The position numbers were made by a program, and so were the translations under genes. Shown here piece after piece: positions 1-17,270 of a stretch of DNA of 64,000 nucleotides. Source of the DNA: Gorsachius magnificus (lineage: Eukaryota; Chordata; Aves; Pelecaniformes; Ardeidae); assembly GCA_034008185.1 (NCBI GenBank), contig CM067084.1, forward strand, positions 3,801,385 to 3,865,384, written 5' to 3'. Below the pieces are notes generated by a model that saw nothing but the letters and a program-made list of their open reading frames with translations, searched no databases and had not been told where the DNA came from. Within the stretch, counting starts at the first letter, position 1. Each line of letters opens with the position of its first letter.

Positions 1-1770
1 TGGCCCTCTTGGCCACCTGGGCACACTGCTGGCTCATATTCAGCCTTCACAGAAGAAAGACCTTTCTGCCCCCAAAGCACGGCAGCTCACGCTTAGCTGG
101 CAACGCCAGAGCTCCAGCCCCACCGCGGAGGGCACGCGGATCGGCACACCACTGGCCCAGCCCTATTAGAGCCCACATGGCACTGCTTCTGCTTGGCAGT
201 CCTGCTTACCTCGAAATATCCTGACTTACAAAGCCATTCGGGGACAACCCGTCCTGTTGCCAAAAGGAGCTCATTTATCACCTGAAGGGCTGCCACATGT
301 CAGTGAAATCTGCTGTGGCCTTTCGGGAAGGGATGAAGATTCATCAGAGTCAGACTCGAGCCTGATGGAGCTGGCTAATGGATCCTGTCTGCTTGCCACA
401 TCTTATTCGCCGTCTATAAAGCAAAGGGAGGAGGCGGCGGCAGGCGGGGAAGGATGCTGGGCTGTAATGAAGCCAGACACTTTAGCACTGCCATGCGAAA
501 CCCGGCAGATCCTGGCTATTTACGTGATCCTACTACGCTGCACATGACGTTTTGCAGCGTACAGCTTTTGACAAGTGGGAACGTAAGGACAGCAGAAGCC
601 CTTCCAGTAGCTACAGAGAGAGACGGTCTAACTCTGATATAGAAAAACACTACCCAAACTCAGCACAGACCCTGCAAGAGCACACTCAACCTGGAAAAAA
701 TCCCCACGTTTTTACCAAGTTTGAATCAGCGTTTTTCCAGGCTGAGTCAGGATTCTCATCATCAGGCTAATGCAGTTTTAACCATCTCTTGGGACCTCAT
801 AAACCAAAATTATCAAAGCAGGCTCTAAATCAACATAAAAAGTAATAATAAGATGGTGCAACAGTCTTACACCATCAAAAATACGTGGATTGTTAGATTA
901 AAAACCAGAGTGCTAAAATACAACCTTGCCTAAAAAAGGACCGAAAAATCAAAGTTTGTCAAAAGAAGATAAAGGCCAGAAAACAGGACAATGACAGCGG
1001 GTTTCTTGGTGATGAAACACTTATTCTCCTTACAAATTTTCTTTCCAAATAAATTTGTAAATTAAAAACGTGGAAGCATTAGTAGACGTAAGAGCTGTAA
1101 AAGTAACAGCTACACAAGATGACAAGTCCTTCGCAGGTATTTGTTCAGTGAAGGAGGCAAGCTTTTGATATAACCTGATGTGTAATCTTATAAAAGAAAA
1201 AGCAGCAAGGGTTAACCTACATTTACATCTTTCATTTTAAACTCTGTTATGTTAGCAAGCTGCAATAAATGAGAAAGAAAACCTCTACATGCTGGTAGTG
1301 GTAGAGTCCTCTCGTTACGTTAAGAACCCGAGGAATACGGCAGCGCTGAAAATCAGACGAATGTACAAACCACTGCAGCTCTGCCCCAACTGTCAGAGCT
1401 CTATTACTAGAAAAAACTTGAGCTATGTTTGCCTAGAAATTTCCTACCACGATGCAACAGAAGAAGCAGGCCAGATCACTCAAGAAATGCTGGAGAAGGA
1501 GAAAATACCAGTATTGCCAAAGACTGCTCGGGAAGAAAGGACTCTGAGCCCTCCTTCCCAAGTTTTCTCTCAAGCCCTGAAAGTTTCACAAATGGATTTT
1601 GCTTCATTTTAATTCTCCCACAAAATTCAGCGGGGCTCGCTTTCTACTACTTTGATACAAAGAACTGAGGTGAGAAAAGGCAGAAATCACAACACAAGCA
1701 ATGAGTATTGCTAAGGAATAACTGCAGGCAAAAAAGATGAGTAAATGCTGTATTTTTTAAACAAACCTTC
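1..1770. other. Unique non-coding DNA, GC-richer at its start
   Basis: No gene or known repeat is recognised. The first 650 bases are GC-richer than the rest and contain several CpGs. Around 555-690 a plus-strand frame reads as Arg/Ser-rich (it contains FDKWERKDSRSPSSSYRERR), but a stop lies about 30 bases upstream of this stretch and no clear splice donor follows it. From 780 onward the DNA is AT-rich and unremarkable. It could be intron or intergenic sequence. Confidence 0.6.
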
Positions 1771-1820
1771 ATATATATATATATATTTTTTTTAATATGT
1801 ATTTATACACACACACACAC
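1771..1820. repeat. Compound microsatellite (AT)n, T-run, (AC)n
   Basis: Eight AT dinucleotides at 1771-1786 are followed by a T-rich stretch and then seven AC dinucleotides at 1807-1820. This is ordinary vertebrate simple-sequence DNA and is likely length-polymorphic. Confidence 0.9.
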
Positions 1821-8364
<6,544 letters not shown>

Positions 8365-8366
<2 letters not shown>

Positions 8367-8838
8367 GCAGTACTGCGTCCAGCTCTGGAGCCCTCAGCAC
8401 AAGAAGGGCATGGACGTGTTGGAGCAAGGCCAGAGGAGGGCTACAAAAATGCTCCGAGGGCTGGAGCCCCTCTGCTACGAGGCCAGGCTGGGAGAGTTGG
8501 GGGTGTTCAGCCTGGAGCAGAGGAGGCTGCGGGCAGAGCTGATTGCAGCCGTTCAGTACCTAAAGGGGGCCCATAGGAAAGGTGGGGAAAATCTTTTTAG
8601 TAGGGCCAGCTGGGACAGGACAAGGGGTAATGGCTTTAAACTAAACCAGGGTAGGTTTAGACTGGATCTAAGGAAGAAATTCTTTACAATGAGGCTGGTG
8701 AAACCCTGGCAGGGGTTGCCCAGAGAGGGGGTGGAGGCCCCATCCCTGGGAACATTCCAGGCCAGGTTGGATGGGGCTGTGAGCAACCTGATCTGGTTAA
8801 AGGTGTCCCTGCTCCTGCAGGGGGGTTGGGCTGGGTGA
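8365..8838 (+). pseudogene. CR1 ORF2 C-terminal remnant, frame still open
   Basis: The reading frame inside the CR1 copy encodes the C-terminal end of the ORF2 polyprotein, downstream of the reverse-transcriptase core. Recognisable family blocks occur in order: [52 protein letters not shown] and [15 protein letters not shown]. About 155 codons run without a stop, and the frame also continues open upstream into non-CR1 sequence to 8317. The endonuclease and the RT catalytic region are absent, so the copy cannot move by itself. It is a remnant, not a host gene. Confidence 0.85.
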
Positions 8839-8887
8839 CCTCTAAGGATCCCTTCCCACCCAAACCATTCTCTGATTGATTCTATGA
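8367..8887 (+). mobile_element. CR1 LINE, 5'-truncated 3' end, plus strand
   Basis: This is a non-LTR retrotransposon of the avian CR1 (chicken repeat 1) family. It starts inside the end of ORF2 (a stretch reading TACTGCGTCCAGCTCTGG) and runs through the 3' UTR. The UTR has the block GGGTGACCTCTAAGGATCC and ends in ATTCTATGA, the short 3' tail that CR1 carries in place of poly(A). The extreme 5' truncation is typical of CR1 insertions. The same subfamily occurs on the opposite strand at 40331-40630 and 41831-42099. The left boundary is uncertain by a few tens of bases because the upstream DNA is unrelated but open in the same frame. Confidence 0.95.
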
Positions 8888-11169
8888 ACTTGGGCACTAA
8901 AATACATAATTTAGAGATAATAAAAACAGCCAGCTACTGCCTACTGTAATCCTGTAATTCCAACAGACTCCTAGTGCATGTATCCTCACTTTCTGCAGAA
9001 TAATTTGTATGGCTGCTAAGAATACAAAGCTTTTGTCGAGAGGCAGAAAAGCAGCACAGATTCAATTTTATAATATTAGCTAACAATAATTTTTCAAAGT
9101 GAGAAAAGAGATAAACAAAACAAGGCTCTTCTGCTATTTTTTAACTATCTCCAATTTGAGATTCAAGGGTATTATAATAAGCAAGCCATCACAGGGACTC
9201 AAACTTCAAATGTCACACAAGTAATTTGGGTTGCGCTGGCTCCACAGTCCTAATTATCCGCACGAGGTTTGAGAACGCTCCTAACAACTGAACGGGAAAT
9301 TCTTAACTGTCCTTCCACCCCATAAAAACAGTAGCCCACACCGTGGGTTTTGAATTGAGTAACATTTTGAATTGTTTTTTGGGTTTTTTGGGGTTTTCTT
9401 AAAGTAAATTGTTGACAAACGATTCAATTCCTATGCCCTCCTGCTGCGCTTGATTAAAATGTTCTTAAAAACTCAGGCAGGATACCAAAGGTTTATACGT
9501 AGACACCCAAGTGTCACACTCTGGCAAAGCGCAAGCCTGGGACCCTGAAGATAAATAACAGCAACCAAGCCGACCTCTGCAAAGTGCCGCAATACAGCCT
9601 GAAGGGCACAGTCTGCATAGAAGCCAGAAATGAAACGTGAAGTTTAATTTAACGTGCTCAGTAAGGTGACTCTTGACTGGCGTGTTTAAAAGCACAGGGG
9701 GACAGAGGGACAAGCCGGGCAGGAAAATCCCAACCTTCTCCTATGGAAGAGATCTCAGGAGCAGCACGCACCCATGGAGCGTAGAGACACTTGGCAGACA
9801 ACTCCCGGTCTGAAACGTTCTGAACCGGCTCCTTAGAGCCAACCTCACACCAGTCTGGGTGAAGCGAGACAGACTGAGCTGTTTTATGTATATTTGGAAA
9901 GCAAACTATTAAATCATATCAAATAGTAATGGAAGAGATTGAATAAGTCTCCGGCTCTCCTGACAGATCTTGACAACTTAATGTCGAGTAATTGTCCTCA
10001 ATTGATGAGCGCTGGGGTTTTGGTGATTCACTTAATCCATCCAACTGTTTTAGGCATAATCAGTAACGACTTCAGTAAGCACAATTAATGATGTCAACAG
10101 AGAGGTCATCGAGAAGCGGCAATGAATTTGACTGCACAAAGTCCTGTAAAAACGATAGCTGTTCAGCTAGTGCAACAAATTTTAAGTTAGGGCAGCTTCA
10201 AGAAACAGGGGAGGGAGGGACAGGCTGTCATTACCCAATTCCGTGCGTTAAACCCAAGCCAATCTGTATTTGCGACACGAGCGCTACTGCGCGGCTCCAG
10301 CAGAAGGGGTGCCAGGCGAGGGATGCCAAAGCCCTGGTCCAAGAGGAACAGAGTACTAGGCTTCACACACAAACTGGCTGGCAACTCACCAACACGGGCA
10401 AAGAAAAAAGAGCAAAAAAAGAAAAAAGGCCAAACCAAGCAGTAACCATCATGGGATTGCTCGGAGACGTGATTTTTTGCAGAAAATATAAGTGGCGTTT
10501 GTATAGGGCCTTTTCATGACTCGAGGGCGAATCGAAATCAGAGAACCGTTGACTGCCGGAATAAAAAGACAGCAGAAATTGTGTGTGGTGTGAATATTAA
10601 GGAAACATCAAACTATCCTGGATGCAGCAGTCAGTAATACTTAAGTGCTATAAAAACAAAAAAAAAAAAAAGGAAACATGAGGATATTGATAGAGGAAGA
10701 CATGATGTAAAATTAAATAAAAAGGCACATTATTTACGTTTACGTCCTCTGAAAGTAAGAGAGATTGCCAAAGACAAATAACGATAAAGCAGGCACCGAT
10801 TCAGAAGTAGAGATCAAGGCAAACACAGGGAGTTCTGCTGCTCTAGCAACTCATTTTACAGTAAAAGGGGAAAAACAGTTGCAATGCAAACTGTCAGCCT
10901 CTACAGGCAGAATTATTAAAAAAATAAATACAGAAACGTATAGCAAATATACTCGCTCAGAGAAATCCAAGTATCTGGTTTCTACATTGCAAATCTAACT
11001 TAGTAGGTGGACAAAAAAAGAAAGTATCAATTTATTAGAAAAGTAAGGACTATCCTGAAATATGTTTGAAATAATTAAGCCAGAGTAATAACTTTTGAAG
11101 GCAAGTAACACACAGCTTGAGCATGTTTAAAATATCGATTAACTAGAAGGCAGCTCCTCCGTACATTTT
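8888..11169. other. Unique non-coding DNA with a candidate conserved block
   Basis: No gene or known repeat is recognised. About 9880-10140 is rich in homeodomain-like cores (TAATTG, CAATTG, CAATTA, TTAATCC) and free of simple repeats. This resembles vertebrate conserved non-coding elements, but conservation cannot be judged from one sequence. A T-rich stretch lies near 9370-9400. The frame at 10088-10519 has low-complexity Lys-rich ends and no family resemblance. Confidence 0.5.
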
Positions 11170-11266
11170 CATAGAATCACAGAACCATTTAGGTTGGAAA
11201 AGCCCTTTAAGATCATCAAGCCATTACCTTAACCCTGCCATCCCACCACTAAACCCTGTCCCTCTG
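11170..11266 (-). mobile_element. CR1 LINE 3' fragment, minus strand
   Basis: Reading on the plus strand, the fragment begins CATAGAATCACAGAACCATT and continues with GGTTGGAAAAGCCCTTTAAG and CCATCCCACCACTAAACCCT. This is the reverse complement of the 3' UTR of a CR1 subfamily also seen at 43050-43288. Only about 100 bp survive. The right boundary is approximate. Confidence 0.9.
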
Positions 11267-12531
11267 TTAGGGATGCTATTCTCATTTTTTTTTCATATTT
11301 AAAAAAATACACAAGCAAAACCACATAAAAAGCTAGCTGTTTTCATTCAAGTCATACCAATGAAGACGTAACTTTTTAATACAATATTTTTTTGCTCAAA
11401 GACAAGCTTCCAAGACTTTCTGAAGCCCGACAGAGCTGTACAGTAACTCAGTCTTTTTTCTCTACAATAACTGTACTATTTAAATAAAGTATGTGAACAT
11501 TAAACGACGAGATTTACTACGCCGCAACTACAATAAGCATCACAACTTTCCCAAAACACTAACTTTGGAAAACACAACTGTTTGGAATGTAAAAAACACG
11601 CTACAATTAAATACGGTGCTTTAACCCATACAGAAAATTATCATGTGTCACAGTAACTGCACGGAAAGGTTAGTTCTGAAAATACTAAGAAATTAATAAG
11701 TTCAGAAAAAGTTGCTCTGGATGACAACTCTTAATAATTTAGCATCAGATGTTAAAAGAAAATTAAAAAGCTCAATCCTTACTGCAAAGTGTCCAGGCAA
11801 TTTAGATATGTATGATTAAAAGAACTATAACAACAGATTTAAAATAAAATATAAAAAGCAAGCTCCTTCTTTAAAATGGTTAGCACTTCAAATCTGTGAA
11901 ACGCTTTTTAAATCTGGAGGAAAAAAACAAGAAAGGAAGCTTCATTACTTTTTCTGTACTCCCCCATAATTTCAGTCAACTTAAACAATAAGAACAAATG
12001 AATCAATTCTACACATGTTGACCGTTCATTGTATTTTTATACTCTTTTAAGAACTAGGCAGTCTCCTGCCCAGATGTATCAGTCTTGCGCTAGTCACCGT
12101 TTGCCAACCAAACCCTCATAAATCTCCAAGAGGCCTCAAAGTTTATGCCACTTGCATGAGAAAATTTATCAGCTTAACCCTCTTCCATGTTTATTTATTG
12201 TTAATTTTTAAAAAAAAATTTAAATTTCAGAAGTTCAAAAAATAATAAAAAAAAAAATTAAAAATCTGCAAGGTAAGCTCCAAGTTTTTCTGTAAACTTC
12301 TCCTCTTCCACTGAGGTTTGATGTTAAGATTTTTAAGCTCAGTGGCAGCAAGACTGAAACGCAAGCACAGACGTATATGGTTACAGCGTCGTCATGCCCC
12401 TCGGCTGTGGCTGTAACTTAATCACGGGCTGACCCATTGCCGTACTACAGCCAGCACACGGGGCGAGGATCTGAAAGGCAAACTCAACTAAGCTTGTTTT
12501 AGAAGAAAGATGGAAATATGATCAGTGTCTC

Positions 12532-12572
12532 GGGGGGGGGAAAAATTAAAAAAAAAAAAAAAAAAAAAAAAA
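12532..12572. repeat. G9 followed by an A-rich tract
   Basis: Nine G residues (12532-12540) run directly into an A-rich tract with one TT interruption (12541-12572). It is a pure homopurine low-complexity block apart from the two T residues. Confidence 0.9.
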
Positions 12573-13918
12573 TCAAGGGACTATTGGTCATTTGGCACAA
12601 GATGCCTCTCTCCGGTGCGCTACCAGCACTACTTTATGGCTATTCTGTACTACCTCAACCTGTATTTACAGGATTAGCCAGCCTAGCTAGAAACCTGGAA
12701 GGTGTCTCAGAGTCTGCTATGAAGCGCTAAACACATTCCATGTTGACTCTTCAGGAATAACGTGGATACAATAGAGCTCTTCGTCTCCGACTCTGAACAT
12801 AAGCACTTGACATTGCTATTAATTGCTATACCACAGCTCCTGAACTGACACCACATATGACTAATTTTTCACGTACGCTGAACATTTTCTTGGGTTGTTT
12901 AACTGTTCTCATACTCCACCTGAGAGCACTCCGAACCCACCGAGGGCAGGCGGGTACCACCCCAGGTACTAACCCATACATAGCGCATGATGAACACGAT
13001 GCAAACGTTCCTCCTGCTCCGGTGGACAGACAGTAAATTAAACAAGATGAAAAAAACAGCCAAGAAAATGTTACTTCACAACTTACTAGGCGAAATAAAC
13101 TCTCGAACGACAGAGCATAAACTAGATGGAGCTCTTCCATTTAACTGAAAACGACTTATCGAGGCTAAACCTGCGAGATTCCGGCAGCCCTCGGCTCCCT
13201 CCCACTGATGTCACTGAGATTTTAGCATCAACGGCGTAAAAAAAATAAAGGGTATCTGCACACATTCACGTACTGAAATGCTTTCAAATGACAGCCGCTG
13301 TGACCGAATGACGCACCTCGTTTATTCAACTACATCAATCCTTCTTGCATACTGAACTTCGTGTTGCTAACTCTGATGCTTCAGCTAGTATGTTTCGCTG
13401 AAGAAAAAGAAAAAAAAGACCTTTCCCTCTTAAATTAATATCGTTTCTCAGGGACAAAGCTTCACACTGTAAGGCCTGCCAATTAAAAGCACCCAGTGAA
13501 TGCAACTGTGACTCCTGCTTTTAGCTTAGGCGTGCCGTATGCCCACGGCCATCGGTCAGAGGTGGCAGTGCCTGGGGGGGCTGCTGCAGGCTGTGCCACA
13601 AAACAAGAGGATAATTCACGAAACGACCACGTTCCAGTAAAAGGGTAAGTAGGACACCATGCTGAGATGGGGTTAATACTCAGCTCTTATTTACAGCTCA
13701 TATAACAAATACTAGAGCTGAACGTTTTCAGGTACGAATGATAGGCTACGTTGTTAGTGCATGCTTTGAGAACAATAACCATATTGATTAAAAAAGCACG
13801 CCTGGTATTTTTGTAAATGACAATAAAAACATCCTAGGTACACTGCTGGATGTGCTGCAATATATGAAGCGCATCAATATTTATATTGATAGATATCATC
13901 ATTGATATATATCACACA

Positions 13919-13944
13919 CATCATCATCATCATCATCATCATTA
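13919..13944. repeat. (TCA)n trinucleotide microsatellite
   Basis: At least seven consecutive TCA units occupy 13921-13942. They sit next to an AT-rich stretch with GATAT and ATATC dyads (13885-13912). Confidence 0.9.
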
Positions 13945-14314
13945 TTAATGACTGCATAATAATCTCAGATTTTCACCCCAGACTTAACTAGTGTATTGGC
14001 CAGTGCCAATTAGATTGGCCCCAGTGCCACGTAAATTATAATAATGAGCTCTCCCCATTTAGTTGCTTGCATCAGAGTAGTTGTAATAAAAGGAACCTCG
14101 TATAAAAGGAAACATTAAGTGAATGCAGGTACCTCACACCACGCACACTGTGCCACGAGGCAGCAGAAAGAGCATTAAACACTCCTTGAGTCAGGGATTT
14201 AAGTGGACATTAAGGTCCAGAAGATGACGGCTGCACTTCCAAAGAAATAAATTAATCCTTAGCGTTGCTAGAGGAGCGTCAGAAACCTTCTGACTAAGTC
14301 TGCAGTATGTAAGG

Positions 14315-14343
14315 TTTTTTTTTTTGGGGGGGGGGGGGGGGGG
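14315..14343. repeat. T11-G18 homopolymer junction
   Basis: Eleven T residues (14315-14325) are followed by eighteen G residues (14326-14343), then GAGGAGGA. The uninterrupted G-run could form intramolecular or intermolecular G-quadruplex DNA. It is also the sort of place where sequencing and assembly often miscount length. Confidence 0.9.
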
Positions 14344-16047
14344 AGGAGGACACAGCAATTACAAATTTAACCTCTTGGGGTACCCAAGACAACAACTCGC
14401 CTTTAAAGCCTGCACGTTTGCTCTACACGTTTCAGGAAATATTGTGTTCCTTCTTTCCTCCACTCAGCTTACTTTCAAGCAGACCCAACTGCAAACACTG
14501 TACATAAGTATCTATTTCTGTTACCCTGTTTTCAGCCAGGTTTCAATTACCGGTGATCTGAAGGTGAATGTCAAAGGGCAGGCCAACCCGAAATACTTGG
14601 AGCTTTCAGCTCCCAGACACCTGAAGCGTAAGAAGGTGCACCACTCAACCAAGGGTTGGTTAGCAAAGAAGTGTCCCGCCGTGAGGAGCACCGCCAGGGA
14701 AATTACCTGGCAGGCAGCAAAACACCACGACTCCTGAGAAAGCTTGGGACAGGGTCTGGCATGAAGTGGTTATGCTACAGCAGCATCAGAGGAAAAGCTC
14801 TAGGAAAAAGAAATTCAATAGCAGGTCACTTAGTAAAAACAAAGAGGTAATGCCTCTCGTTTTTGACAGTACGTAATTTATCAGCTAAAACAGTGTTCAC
14901 CTATCAGTATGGAAAGGGAAAAATTGTTGTCAGTAAGAGGCAACCAAGCTTTAAAACCAAACACATAATAAAAAGGGAACTTGCAAGTACTTTTATATAC
15001 TTTACTCTCATTTGATGACCTATACTTGATTACAAAAAGGTCTCCTCCACTACCTATGTAAGGAACTGTAGGAAAATTAAATCAAAAATACAAATAAGAA
15101 GGTCACAAAGCTGCAAAGCAAACGCAGAAGGAGGAATGCGCTATAAACTCCAAATTATTTTCTGAAAGCACGTCTCCAGTTGTGAACAATGGCATCCATC
15201 ACAGCAACAGCTACTTATCAAGATTGGGAAAAGCTCACTACCTGTGAAACACCGACGCAATCAGAAAGAAGGTAGCAATGAGAATAATACAGTTTTATTA
15301 ATGGAAAAAACCTTGCAGCCAGCTTCAAACAACTTTCATGTGACACGTAGCCAAGTAAAAGAAAAAAAATAAAGATCTAATGCACTGAACCATGTCAGCC
15401 TTTACAATATCTAACGAAATTCTGTGAAACCTGAAACAAACAGAACACCCATGTGTAAAATTTGGGGTACATACGAATGTAAAAGCTTGAACTAATCCTA
15501 ATTCGATATTCTAATAGACCAAAATCTCCTCTTACAACTTACAACATCCACATCAGAAAATCAGACTGTGTAGAGATTATTTTTGGTAGGCAAATAAAGT
15601 AGCAAAATAAGTGGCATCAAAATTTACTTTATTACAAAAACTTACATCCACAGACTATACCTACTTCTTGGATTAAGTCATAATACATTTTAGAATCAGA
15701 GAGGGATATTAATGTCTTCAGCATCAATCTCTTCTACTACAGTGTCAGGATTCTTAGCCCAAAGAGCAGATCCTGCATGCCCACCCAAACTGAGCTTATC
15801 GCCACGGCAGAAATGTCTACCGCCCGCCCACCACCGATCAACACAGGTATCGAAAATTCAAACTTCTCCAAAGCAAAGCCTCTTTCTCACAATAACCTGT
15901 AGCAACTTTTATGGTTTTCCTGCTGTTATTATTAGAGCTTGCACTCCACAGCGAACAATCTAAGTGCACCTCCCCATGTGCTGGTTTTGGCTGGGGCAGA
16001 GTTAATTTTTTTCGTAGTAGCTAGCACTGGTTTGGATTTGTGTTTTG

Positions 16048-16107
16048 CATTTGTGCTAACAACATTTGTGCTACCAACAGGGTTGGTAATACCGGGTTGG
16101 TAATACA
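16048..16107 (+). repeat. Two adjacent tandem duplications in U3
   Basis: A 15-bp unit CATTTGTGCTAACAA (16048-16062) is repeated with one mismatch at 16063-16077. Immediately after, a 14-bp unit GGGTTGGTAATACC (16080-16093) is repeated with one mismatch at 16094-16107. The 3' LTR (17717 onward) has each block only once, so the duplications arose in this 5' LTR or in its parent copy. Confidence 0.85.
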
Positions 16108-16260
16108 GGGATGTTTTACACAGAGCCAAGGCTTCTTCTGCTGCCCACCCCACCAGCGAGGGGCTGGGGGGGCACAAGGAGCTGGGAGGGGACATGGCCA
16201 GGAAGGCTGACCCCCACTGACTCCAGGGATATCCCACACCATATGACATCGTGCTCAGCA

Positions 16261-16266
16261 CATAAA
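16261..16266 (+). promoter_or_regulatory. TATA-like box of the LTR promoter
   Basis: CATAAA precedes GCTGGGGGAAGAAGG. Its position, about 190 bases before the polyadenylation signal, fits the U3/R organisation of an LTR promoter. The first T of a TATAAA motif appears to be lost, so activity is doubtful. Confidence 0.5.
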
Positions 16267-16449
16267 GCTGGGGGAAGAAGGAGGAAGGGGGGACGTTGGA
16301 GCGATGGTGTTTGTCTTCCCAAGTCACCGTTACCTGTGATGGAGCCCGGCTGTCCTGGGGATGGCTGAGCACCCGCCTGCAGATGAGGAGGAGGGGATGA
16401 ATTCCTTGGTTTGCTTTGCTTGCTTGCGTGCACAGCCCTTGCTTTCCCT

Positions 16450-16455
16450 ATTAAA
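16450..16455 (+). terminator. LTR polyadenylation signal ATTAAA
   Basis: ATTAAA lies in the expected R region and is followed after 15-30 bases by pyrimidine-rich DNA. It is the standard position for the LTR poly(A) signal. Confidence 0.6.
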
Positions 16456-16590
16456 CTGTCCATAAGGACAGTTATCCCACTTTTACTCTTCTGATTCTCT
16501 CCCCATCCCAACTAGGGGGGTGGGGTGGTGTGAGCCAGTGGCTGGGTGGGGCTTCGTTGTCCACTGGGGTTAAACCACCACAGTACTTTT

Positions 16591-16608
16591 TGGCAGCCAA
16601 TGTGGGGC
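16591..16608 (+). other. Primer-binding site, tRNA-Lys type
   Basis: TGGCAGCCAATGTGGGGC starts eight bases after the LTR end. It matches the complement of the 3' end of tRNA-Lys(1,2) at 15 of 18 positions, and the differences are mostly at former CpGs. This assigns the element to Lys-primed, class II-like ERVs. The eight-base gap between LTR and primer-binding site is longer than in most retroviruses. Confidence 0.7.
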
Positions 16609-16935
16609 TCGAGGGGTTTGCAATAATGACAGGTTTGATTGGAATGTGCTAGATCAAGTTTATAGCTGTTATCGCTGTTGAGCTATCAAGTGGCAGGCTC
16701 CTGTGCTGGCCATGGGGCTGGCTCGTCTCACTGTATATTACAGCCTGGTGCTCATTAGGGGCTGCTTTTTGCTCTTGCCACTTGCTGTGCGCCTGATCAT
16801 CTCACTCCACTGTGCCTGGGAACATCTTGATAACGGCCATGGCCTTTGTAGCTGGCCAGGGCATCACTGCTGTTACTGTGCTGCTGCCCTGGACAGGCTG
16901 GAGCTCCAGTGGGAACTTGAATGGATGAGTCTACG

Positions 16936-17270
16936 CAGGAGCAGGACACCCCAAATCATCTGTGGCTGTGGATAGGTCCATGCTGCAGCAGGTACACCTC
17001 AAAGCATCAGTGGCTGTGCATGAGGTCATTCTGGAGCACCTCAAAGCGTGTGGCCATAGATAAGCCCACAACAGAACAATGCTCTTGGAGGCACTGTGGC
17101 TGAGGATAAGGCCACGGTGGAGCAGGTCTATCTCTGAAGGAGAAGGCCAGGAGCAGGTACACCCAGAGTACTGTGGCTGTGGATAAGTCCATGCTGCAGC
17201 AGATATTTGGAGCGGCACAGCCCTAAGGGACTCCAGTCTGTGGATAAGTCCAAGCTGGAACAGGGGCAAT
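16936..17270 (+). repeat. Degenerate internal repeats of the ERV interior
   Basis: Variants of TGTGGCTGTGGATAAGTCCA followed by a GCTGCAGCAGG-like tail recur at about 16961, 17010, 17050, 17097, 17172 and 17238, with a weaker unit near 16925-16945. Spacing varies from about 40 to 75 bases. All copies are on the same strand. Nothing similar is seen outside the element in this window. Confidence 0.75.

Larger units (their letters stand above)
11267..15976. other. Unique AT-rich non-coding DNA
   Basis: No gene is recognised. It includes A-rich stretches near 12210-12260 and the simple repeats listed separately. The frame starting at 14324 begins inside a poly-G run and is an artefact in its first residues. 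Its later part follows an acceptor-like CCTGTTTTCAG ending at 14538 but has no recognisable domain. Nothing else is supportable. Confidence 0.55.
15977..16582 (+). repeat. 5' LTR (606 bp)
   Basis: It begins TGTG and ends CACCACA, giving the canonical TG...CA termini. Landmarks are in the expected order: U3 with two short tandem duplications (16048-16107), a TATA-like CATAAA (16261-16266), an ATTAAA polyadenylation signal (16450-16455) and a C/T-rich U5. Directly after the poly(A) signal, CTGTCC-ATAA-GGACAG can pair into a six-base-pair hairpin (16456-16471). Confidence 0.88.

Noticed and set aside
13919..13944. Short regularly repeated units as a CRISPR array
   Set aside because: It is a trinucleotide microsatellite without spacers, in a vertebrate genome.
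14324..14737. 137-codon plus-strand frame
   Set aside because: Its start is a poly-G run giving poly-glycine, and the rest lacks a domain. Only an isolated acceptor-like motif near 14538 speaks for it.
15932..16511. Overlapping frames on both strands at about 16.0-16.5 kb
   Set aside because: They lie in the non-coding LTR of the ERV-derived element, whose higher GC content makes long frames on both strands.
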